The position numbers and the translations under genes are program-made. Below the pieces are notes generated by a model, which saw only the letters and a program-made list of their open reading frames with translations, was not told the DNA's origin and ran no database searches. Shown here piece by piece: positions 53,496-60,136 of a DNA stretch of 64,000 nt; the stretch's first letter is position 1, and every line of letters begins with the position of its first letter. Origin of the DNA: G965230065 sp965230065 (GTDB lineage: Bacteria; Bacteroidota; Bacteroidia; Cytophagales; Cyclobacteriaceae). The DNA lies in the NCBI GenBank assembly GCA_965230065.1, contig OZ245942.1, positions 186,001-250,000 of the forward strand. Direction: 5' to 3'.

Positions 53496-54458
53496 TTATT
53501 TCTTCATTAAATGCTTAAACCGCTCATCCACCTTTCCAAATTCCCTGTTTTCTATCAGTTGATTAAGTTTGTTTTGTTGCAAGGGTTGGGTAGCCCCCTG
53601 TTGTTCCACCACCATGGCTCCCATTGCATTGCCAAAATAACAGGCTTCCTCCAGTGATTTTTCCATCAGCAGAGAGTGCATAAACCCCGCAGAGAAAGCA
53701 TCTCCGGCCCCCAGAGGGTCTACCATATTTACCCGAAACCCCGGCACATATACTCTTTCTCCACTTTCAGATACGGCCAGTATGCCTTTTTCTGACAATG
53801 TAACTAAACAGTACATAAGCTTCGCTTCCCGCACCATCCGTTCGGCAATGGTGAGCAGATCTTTTTCGTGCCATCCGTAAATTTGATCCAATACCATTAT
53901 TTCTTCGTGATTGAGTTTGAGAATATTGGCTTTTTCAGCGGAAAAGAAAATGGCTTCCTCAGTATAGCAATTTTTACGAAGATTTACATCAAAAAAAGTA
54001 TATTGACCGGCAAATACATCAAGCAACTTCCGCAGCGTATTTCTGGAAATGATATGCCGCTGTGCCAAAGATCCAAAGCATAAACATACCGCATTTTTCA
54101 TTAAATTTTCTAACAGGGAATTATAAGTAACATAATCGTAGGCCACATTGGGAATGATGGTATAATCCGGATTTTTATCTTCATCCAAGAAGACTTCTAC
54201 CGTACCCGTAGGATAATTATTGTCGCATTGCAGATAATCGGTAGAAAGCCCTAATGCTTTAACACGATGGATAGCTTGCTGACCCAACACATCGGTGCCT
54301 ACCCGGCTTACCATCAGGCTGTTATGCCCCAATTCATTGATTCGATTGGCAAAATTGAAGGGTGCTCCCCCAATCAGGGGGCCTGTGGGCAACAAATCCC
54401 AAAGCACTTCTCCAAAAGCTACGACGGTATGTTGTTTATGGTTTTCCATATTTTGCAA
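53496..54458 (-). CDS. PfkB family carbohydrate kinase (fructokinase-like)
   Basis: 320 residues. N-terminal signature IGGAPFNFANRINELGH, then FFDVNLRKNCY (Asn-Leu-Arg substrate contact) and the C-terminal PfkB signature DPLGAGDAFSAGF with the catalytic Asp at about residue 254. It transfers phosphate from ATP to a sugar, most like fructokinases. In the operon the gene is flanked by the transaldolase and an isomerase, so it likely phosphorylates the isomerised ketose before aldol cleavage. The 115-bp gap to the next gene (53381-53495) contains an imperfect hairpin with GGCCCCAAGC and GCTTGGGGTTCC. Confidence 0.9.
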   Translation of the reverse strand: MQNMENHKQHTVVAFGEVLWDLLPTGPLIGGAPFNFANRINELGHNSLMVSRVGTDVLGQQAIHRVKALGLSTDYLQCDNNYPTGTVEVFLDEDKNPDYTIIPNVAYDYVTYNSLLENLMKNAVCLCFGSLAQRHIISRNTLRKLLDVFAGQYTFFDVNLRKNCYTEEAIFFSAEKANILKLNHEEIMVLDQIYGWHEKDLLTIAERMVREAKLMYCLVTLSEKGILAVSESGERVYVPGFRVNMVDPLGAGDAFSAGFMHSLLMEKSLEEACYFGNAMGAMVVEQQGATQPLQQNKLNQLIENREFGKVDERFKHLMKK

Positions 54459-54478
54459 TACTTATTTCAGTAGCAGTG

Positions 54479-54513
54479 GCAGTAGGCAGCAGTAGTAAAA
54501 AACTGCCTACTGC
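54479..54513 (-). repeat. Hairpin at gene border after kinase region
   Basis: Perfect 11-bp arms GCAGTAGGCAG (54479-54489) and CTGCCTACTGC (54503-54513), surrounded by further CAGTAG-like triplets. It lies in the 62-bp space between the transaldolase stop codon (54521) and the kinase start (54458). Confidence 0.65.
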
Positions 54514-54520
54514 TACTGCG

Positions 54521-55165
54521 CTACTGCTTCACCTTCTCCCAGGCTTTGTCAAACTCTTCCAGTCCCTGTGTAGTGAGGGGGTGCTGGTAACTTTCAAAAA
54601 ACAAGGCTTCGGGGATAGAAATGATATCAACGCCAGCCCGCATACAGGAGATTACATGATTCCGGGTTTTCAGGCTGGCTGCCAGCACCCCGCTTTTGAA
54701 GCTATAACGCTGTTTGATAAGCATCGTATCTTTGACCAGATTTTCGCTTTCCCCTCCAATTTTGTCCAGCCTGCTTAGCACAATACTCACAAACAAAGCC
54801 CCTGTTTTCATGGCAAGGCATGCCTGGTCGGGCGAGAAGATCATGGTTACATTCACCCGCACCTTCATTTCCTCCAGGGCTTTGGCCGCTTTTAGCCCTT
54901 CGGGGGTCATCGGTACTTTGATGTTTATGTTGGGTGCAATGGAGGCAATTTCCACGCCTTTGCTAATAATGTCAGGTGCCTCATGAGCTACGGCTTCTGC
55001 ACTCACAGGGCCAGGGAAGAAGGAACAAATGTCTTCTATTACCTGGGTGAATCGCTTTCCGGTAGCGGCTATCTTGCTGGGATTGGTAGTTACGCCGTCC
55101 AGCATGCCTGTATCATAAGCTTTTCTGATTTCTTCAACGTCGGCAGTATCTAAGAATATTTTCAT
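54521..55165 (-). CDS. Fsa/TalC-type transaldolase or fructose-6-phosphate aldolase
   Basis: 214 residues, typical for the small Fsa subfamily. Opening MKIFLDTADVEEIRKA, GVTTNPS (25-30) and the Schiff-base Lys83 in NIKVPMT are present, then VRVNVTMIFS and LAASLKTR. The stretch that in E. coli FSA reads VSPYVGR, with the catalytic Tyr131, is here VSIVLSR (126-132), so the Tyr is a Val. This may change the donor or acceptor. It begins 3 bp after the HAD gene ends and belongs to the catabolic operon. Confidence 0.88.
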   Translation of the reverse strand: MKIFLDTADVEEIRKAYDTGMLDGVTTNPSKIAATGKRFTQVIEDICSFFPGPVSAEAVAHEAPDIISKGVEIASIAPNINIKVPMTPEGLKAAKALEEMKVRVNVTMIFSPDQACLAMKTGALFVSIVLSRLDKIGGESENLVKDTMLIKQRYSFKSGVLAASLKTRNHVISCMRAGVDIISIPEALFFESYQHPLTTQGLEEFDKAWEKVKQ

Positions 55166-55168
55166 GGT

Positions 55169-55873
55169 TTATATTTCTTTTAAATCATTCAATCTCACTT
55201 GCACATTTGGTGGATCACCCAGTTCTTTATACAAGGCATCAGCTTCTGTAAAATCTTCACCACCGGTATAGCTGGATTTTGTAACAATGCAGTGCATGCC
55301 CGCCTGTTTGGCAGCCAGCAATCCATTCCGGCTGTCTTCAACCACTACACATTCAGCTGGGTTTAGTTTCAACTTTTCGCTTGCCAGCAGGTATATTTCC
55401 GGATCGGGTTTTTTCCGGGAAACCACGTCCCCGGCAAAAATCCCTTTAAAATTCTTTTTTCGTTCTGCTCCTAACATTCTTTCTACCACCAGGTTCACTG
55501 CCCTTTCGTTGGAGGTGGAACAAACAGCCAGGGTGATGTTATCAGCAATGGCTTCATCTACCAGACGGGCCACTCCGGGCCTTAGGGGTAAGCGTCCTTC
55601 GGCAATGATTTTCATGAATGCATCGGTTTTAATGTGGTGCAACTCTATAATGAAGCTGTCCTGATCAGTTACGCCTTCGGGCCAGCCGTTTTGGTTGAAA
55701 TAATGCCGCATCCGTTCTTTGCCTCCGGCAATTTTCAGCAATTCACCATACAGGGATACATCCCAGATGATATCCAGGCCTTTCTGCTGAAAAGCTTCGT
55801 TGAAGGCTACCCGGTGCCCATCCTTTTCTGTATCCACCAATACCCCATCGCAATCAAAGATCAAAGCTTTCAT
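55169..55873 (-). CDS. HAD-superfamily phosphatase/mutase, subfamily IA (CbbY-like)
   Basis: About 234 residues from ATG 55873. Motif I DCDGVLVDTE (nucleophile Asp), motif II in VCSTSNE, motif III Lys in GDVVSRKKPDPEIY and motif IV VVEDSRNG. A helical cap lies between residues about 20 and 100. Such enzymes dephosphorylate sugar phosphates or, in the beta-phosphoglucomutase branch, move the phosphate. The spacing of 7 bp to the E2 gene and 3 bp to the transaldolase gene puts it firmly in the operon. Confidence 0.88.
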   Translation of the reverse strand: MKALIFDCDGVLVDTEKDGHRVAFNEAFQQKGLDIIWDVSLYGELLKIAGGKERMRHYFNQNGWPEGVTDQDSFIIELHHIKTDAFMKIIAEGRLPLRPGVARLVDEAIADNITLAVCSTSNERAVNLVVERMLGAERKKNFKGIFAGDVVSRKKPDPEIYLLASEKLKLNPAECVVVEDSRNGLLAAKQAGMHCIVTKSSYTGGEDFTEADALYKELGDPPNVQVRLNDLKEI

Positions 55874-55880
55874 ATTTTGT

Positions 55881-57137
55881 TTATCTTTTAAATATCTTAA
55901 AATTAGCAGCTTCCAGCTTTTTCTTAACAGCACTCAGAAATTGTGCTCCATAGGCACCATCCACGGCTCTGTGGTCGCAGGCCAGGGTGAGGTTCATGCG
56001 GTTTTTTACCCCAAACATTTGCCCTTCAGCTACCACTTTAGGTTCTACTTTACCAATGGCCAGAATACCCGCTTCCGGCGGATTGATAATGGGTAAAAAC
56101 TCTTTTATGCCATACATTCCCAAGGAAGAAAGGGTAAATGTGCCTTTGGTATTCAGATCGAGTTTGCCTTTCCGGGCATTTTCTGCTTTTTGTTTAATTT
56201 CATGGGATATTTCAAGCGTATCTATTTGGTCGGCATTGGCAATTACGGGAACTAATAAGCCATCCTCCACTGCCGTAGCGATACCAATATTGATCTGCTT
56301 TTTCAATACCATGCTTTGCTGACCTACATGGGCATTCATGCGGGGAAATTCCCGTAAGGCTTTTGCAGTTGCCTGCAATACTAAATCGGTAATGGTAATC
56401 TTGGTGTTATTTATCTCATTGAAAGTCTTCCGCCAGGCCATAGCTTCATCCATATCAACTTCCACAAAAAGATAGAAATGAGGAATGGATTGCTTGCTCA
56501 GCAACATTCGATCGGCAATCACCTGCCGGGTGCGAGAATAACTGACCAACTGATCGCCCGGCTGAGAAGCAGCAAGGTTTTCAACATTTGTCTGTTTATT
56601 GGCCATGGGTGAAAGGCCGGGCTGTGGTATTTCTCTTTCAAGTGCTTTAACAGGTTCCGATTGTTCCTTAGCTTTCAATACATTCTTTTTGATAATGCGC
56701 CCTCCCGGGCCGGTGCCGCTGACCGTATCCAAGGATACACCTATTTCCCTGGCTACTCTTCGGGCCAATGGGGAGGCCACCACTTTCTTTTTATCATGCT
56801 TAGTTAAATGATTGACAGTATGTATTTGTTCCTGTCCGTTTCTTACTATTTCTTTTGTGTTTTTTGTGGGAGGCAGGTCTGCTTTATTCTCATACACTTC
56901 TCCCGGTTCTCCCACAAATCCGATGGGTGTGAGCACTTCCACTTCTTCCCCCTCTTGTCGCAAAATTTTGAGCAGAATGCCGTCTGCCGGCGCTTCCACA
57001 TCAAAAGCTGCTTTCTCAGATTCTACAGTGGCAATGACTTCTTCTTTCTCCACAGGCTGGCCCTCCTTTTTCAGCCATTCTACCACTACTCCGGTGGGAA
57101 TATCCTGCCCGATGACGGGCATGTTGATGGTTATCAT
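55881..57137 (-). CDS. Dihydrolipoamide acyltransferase (E2) of a 2-oxoacid dehydrogenase complex
   Basis: 418 residues. One lipoyl domain (1-80) with the lipoyl Lys in VESEKAAF; a peripheral-subunit-binding domain (about 118-152, VVASPLARRVAREIGVSL, GTGPGGRI); an Ala/Pro/Gln-rich linker; and the catalytic core (about 190-418) with DHRAVDGAYGAQF, the HxxxDG active site. E1alpha and E1beta are encoded 1-2 kb upstream in the same operon, with a class II aldolase gene inserted between. No E3 is present in the window, so the complex must borrow dihydrolipoamide dehydrogenase from elsewhere. Confidence 0.93.
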   Translation of the reverse strand: MITINMPVIGQDIPTGVVVEWLKKEGQPVEKEEVIATVESEKAAFDVEAPADGILLKILRQEGEEVEVLTPIGFVGEPGEVYENKADLPPTKNTKEIVRNGQEQIHTVNHLTKHDKKKVVASPLARRVAREIGVSLDTVSGTGPGGRIIKKNVLKAKEQSEPVKALEREIPQPGLSPMANKQTNVENLAASQPGDQLVSYSRTRQVIADRMLLSKQSIPHFYLFVEVDMDEAMAWRKTFNEINNTKITITDLVLQATAKALREFPRMNAHVGQQSMVLKKQINIGIATAVEDGLLVPVIANADQIDTLEISHEIKQKAENARKGKLDLNTKGTFTLSSLGMYGIKEFLPIINPPEAGILAIGKVEPKVVAEGQMFGVKNRMNLTLACDHRAVDGAYGAQFLSAVKKKLEAANFKIFKR

Positions 57138-57172
57138 ATTTTTATATAAAAAATTTTCTTCTAAACTGTTAA

Positions 57173-57234
57173 ACAGGCTGTGTGCCCCTGTTTGCTTTTA
57201 TGTACAGACAAGATGCCCGGGGCGCGCAGCCTGT
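57173..57234 (-). repeat. GC-rich hairpin between aldolase and E2 genes
   Basis: Arms beginning ACAGGCTGTGTGCCCC (57173) and ending GGGGCGCGCAGCCTGT (57234) pair at 14 of 16 positions around an about 30-base loop. It fills the 106-bp gap and may weaken or protect transcription between the class II aldolase and E2 genes. Confidence 0.65.
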
Positions 57235-57243
57235 ACCACATTT

Positions 57244-58098
57244 TTAAGCCTTACCAGCGCCGCCGAAGAGACTGATGATTTTGTACATGTCTTTTTTGAT
57301 ATATTCAAACTGATGCCCCAGGTATCTTAAAGGTTCATAATCTTCCGGGTTTTGCGCACGGTATTCCAAAAAACTATCGATAAAGCCATGTTTGAGCATG
57401 GTACTGATGTTGATTTTGGCGCATCCCAGGGCAATACATTTTTTAAATGTATCGTCAGAAAGCCCGGTGCCTCCGTGCAGGGCGATAGGGATACCTGTTT
57501 TTTGGGAGATGGCTTCAATGCGGTCGTAAGCAATTTTGGGCTGCCCTTTGTACATGCCGTGGGCCGTGCCAATGGCCGGAGCAAATAAGTCGGGCTGCAC
57601 AGCATCGCAAAAAGCAATGGATTTATCCACATCGGCCAAGTGGGCATCTTCTTCATCTACCACCATGTCGTCTTCCACGCCCCCAATTTGCCCCAATTCG
57701 GCTTCTAAAGTAACCCCGCCTGCATTGGCAATTTCCCTTACTTTTTGGCTGATGGCCAGGTTTTCTTCATAAGGAAAACTGGAGCCGTCTATCATCACCG
57801 ATGTCCACCCGGCATCAATACAACCTTGAATCACGTCCAAATCTTTGCAATGGTCCAGATGCAACACCACGGGAACGGATGATTTTTCTGCCAGCTGCCG
57901 GTACCATCCTGCAATGGGTTCATATCCCCAGTATTTAATAGTTTTGACAGATACCTGGGTAACCACCGGGGCGCTCAGTTGTTCAGCGGTTTCTATCACG
58001 GCCCGCATACTTTGGTAATCAATGATATTGTAGGCCGCAACGGCATATCCTTCCTTGAGGGCTTTGCCGAGTACTTCATTCAGGGTAACACAGGTCAT
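57244..58098 (-). CDS. Class II fructose/tagatose-bisphosphate aldolase family protein
   Basis: 284 residues, the length of GatY/KbaY/FbaA-type enzymes. Zinc site HLDHCKD (about residues 80-86), LGQIGGVEDD near 140, GTAHGMYKG with a His ligand, and PIALHGGTGLSDDTFKK for phosphate binding followed by CAKINIST. The family splits ketose 1-phosphates or 1,6-bisphosphates, giving dihydroxyacetone phosphate and an aldehyde. It is placed inside the 2-oxoacid dehydrogenase gene set, 15 bp after E1beta. With the Fsa-type enzyme this gives the operon two different aldol-cleaving proteins. Confidence 0.92.
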   Translation of the reverse strand: MTCVTLNEVLGKALKEGYAVAAYNIIDYQSMRAVIETAEQLSAPVVTQVSVKTIKYWGYEPIAGWYRQLAEKSSVPVVLHLDHCKDLDVIQGCIDAGWTSVMIDGSSFPYEENLAISQKVREIANAGGVTLEAELGQIGGVEDDMVVDEEDAHLADVDKSIAFCDAVQPDLFAPAIGTAHGMYKGQPKIAYDRIEAISQKTGIPIALHGGTGLSDDTFKKCIALGCAKINISTMLKHGFIDSFLEYRAQNPEDYEPLRYLGHQFEYIKKDMYKIISLFGGAGKA

Positions 58099-58113
58099 GT
58101 TTTTAGCTTTTTG

Positions 58114-59145
58114 TTAATCACTTGAATACAAACATCTTCTGATGGCATTTTCAATATCTTTTTCGTTCGGTATGCAGGCTTTTTCCAGCGTTTTGTTAAA
58201 GGGAATGGGTGTATTCTTCCCTGCCACAATTTCAATGGGGGCATCCAGATAATCAAAGGCTTCTTCTTGTATAAAAGAGGCAATATCAGAAGCCACACCT
58301 CCCCTTCTCACAGCTTCCTGCACAATCACCACATGCTCGGTTTTTCTTACTGAATTTAATATCAATTCTTTGTCCATCGGCACTAATGTTCTCGGATCAA
58401 CCACTTCCACCTCAATGCCTTCTGCGGCCAGTTGTTCGGCTACGCTCAATACCGGCGGCACCATGCCCGACCAGGCAATCAGGGTTACATCTGTTCCTTC
58501 CCGTTTGATATCTCCTTTTCCCAATGGAACGATGTAGTCATCTTCCGGCACTTCGCCCTTGTTTAGGTACAACAGTTTGTGTTCTATAAAAATAACCGGG
58601 TCTTCGTCACGAATGGCGGCTTTGAGTAGCCCTTTGGCATCGTATGGGGAGGAGGGCATCACCAGCTTGAGACCGGGAATGTGGTAGAAAATTGCCTCCA
58701 GGCTTTGGGAATGCTGGGCAGCTACGCCATTGCCTACACCTCCCTGTGTTCGGAGCACCATGGGCACCCGCCCAATGCCTCCGGTCATGAATTTGTATTT
58801 GGCCGCCTGGTTGATGATCTGGTCCAGGATCAGCATGGAAAAATCTATAAACAGAATTTCTACTATGGGGCGCATGCCAGTGATGGCTGCCCCTACCCCC
58901 GCCCCGGTAAAGCTGGCCTCTGAAAGAGGGGTGTCCATCACTCTCTGGGGACCGAATTCATCTAGCAAACCGGCCGTTACTTTGAAAGAGCCCCCCCGCT
59001 GAGCAATGCCTTCTCCCATAATGAATACTGTGGGGTCACTTTGCATTTCTTCCCGCAACGCCTCGTTCAAGGCTTGCCGGTATTCCAGCTCTCGTCCTGC
59101 TGTTCTCTCTTTTGATTGCACCTCTTTTGTCAATGTTTTTTCCAT
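58114..59145 (-). CDS. 2-oxoacid (pyruvate/acetoin-type) dehydrogenase E1 beta subunit
   Basis: 343 residues. Typical E1beta features are FIMGEGIAQRGGSFKVT, RVMDTPLSEASFTGAGVG, GNGVAAQHSQSLEAIFYHIPG with the active-site His, and the transketolase C-terminal domain VEVVDPRTLVPMD. The start overlaps the E1alpha stop by one base (TAATG). It forms the heterotetrameric thiamine-dependent E1 with the preceding gene. The sequence is closest in style to pyruvate/acetoin enzymes rather than branched-chain ones; the true 2-oxoacid is open. Confidence 0.93.
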   Translation of the reverse strand: MEKTLTKEVQSKERTAGRELEYRQALNEALREEMQSDPTVFIMGEGIAQRGGSFKVTAGLLDEFGPQRVMDTPLSEASFTGAGVGAAITGMRPIVEILFIDFSMLILDQIINQAAKYKFMTGGIGRVPMVLRTQGGVGNGVAAQHSQSLEAIFYHIPGLKLVMPSSPYDAKGLLKAAIRDEDPVIFIEHKLLYLNKGEVPEDDYIVPLGKGDIKREGTDVTLIAWSGMVPPVLSVAEQLAAEGIEVEVVDPRTLVPMDKELILNSVRKTEHVVIVQEAVRRGGVASDIASFIQEEAFDYLDAPIEIVAGKNTPIPFNKTLEKACIPNEKDIENAIRRCLYSSD

Positions 59146-60098
59146 TATGCAATATGGGCTAAAAAGTCTTCCAAATTGGGTTCAGGGCTGTCTATCGCAA
59201 ATGCAACCGCCTGTTCCATTTCCTGTTCTACATCAGCTTCTATTTGTCGTATTTCTTTTTCAGTAATATTGTTTTTTTGCATATAATCCATGCAAATGGG
59301 TACCGGATCATGTTTTTTATAATATTCCAGTTTTTCCTGGGGCATATACGTGCCCGGGTCGTTCACATGGTGCCCGGCATGACGATAGGTTTTGGCTTCT
59401 ATTACCACCGGCCCTTTGCCCTGCTGACAAAGTTTTACCGCTTTTTGTGCTCCTTTATATACTTCCACTACATCCTGACCATCCACCTTGTAGGCTTCCG
59501 CGCCAAAGCCTGCTGCCCGGGGGTACAGGTCTTCGGTACGACTCACATCTTCGATAGGGGTAGATACCGCATATTGGTTGTTCTCTACGATCATGATCAT
59601 GGGTAAATCCCACATTACGGCCAGGCTAAGGGCTTCCCCAAAAGTGCCATTACAGGTAGCCCCATCAGAGGTAAAGGCTACGCAAATTCGGTCTTCACCC
59701 CGGATTTTGGCCCCCAAAGCAGCCCCTACAGCCATAGGGGCCCCTGCACCTACTACGCCGTTCGCTCCCAAATTCCCGGTTGCCAGGTCGGCAATATGCA
59801 TGGAACCGCCTTGTCCGTGACAGTAGCCGGTTTCTTTGCCCAGGAGTTCGGCCACCATACGGTCTACTTTGGCCCCCCGGGCAATGCAGTGACCATGCCC
59901 GCGGTGGGTGCTGATGATGTAGTCCTGTTCACGCAGAGCGGCACACACACCTACCGCAATAGCTTCTTCCCCCAAATAGGGATGAAAATAGCCACGGATC
60001 AATCCTTCCCTGTACAATTTGATGCCCCGGGTTTCGAAAGTACGGATGGTATAAATCTGCCGGTACATCTTTTTGAGCAGTGTTTTCGATAACTTCAT
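59145..60098 (-). CDS. 2-oxoacid (pyruvate/acetoin-type) dehydrogenase E1 alpha subunit
   Basis: About 317 residues from ATG 60098 (60110 also possible). The thiamine diphosphate motif is GDGATCN-like: TSDGATCNGTFGEAL, ending with the Asn metal ligand region VENNQYAVST. RGHGHCIARG contributes the active-site His, and GHQ-like GYCHGQGGSMHI follows. It is the second gene of the catabolic operon, 38 bp after the large VCBS gene. Together with E1beta and E2 it decarboxylates a 2-oxoacid and forms acyl-CoA. Confidence 0.93.
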   Translation of the reverse strand: MKLSKTLLKKMYRQIYTIRTFETRGIKLYREGLIRGYFHPYLGEEAIAVGVCAALREQDYIISTHRGHGHCIARGAKVDRMVAELLGKETGYCHGQGGSMHIADLATGNLGANGVVGAGAPMAVGAALGAKIRGEDRICVAFTSDGATCNGTFGEALSLAVMWDLPMIMIVENNQYAVSTPIEDVSRTEDLYPRAAGFGAEAYKVDGQDVVEVYKGAQKAVKLCQQGKGPVVIEAKTYRHAGHHVNDPGTYMPQEKLEYYKKHDPVPICMDYMQKNNITEKEIRQIEADVEQEMEQAVAFAIDSPEPNLEDFLAHIA

Positions 60099-60136
60099 TT
60101 CAATGCGCAATTAGTTTCTTTAAGTTCAGTAACTTT

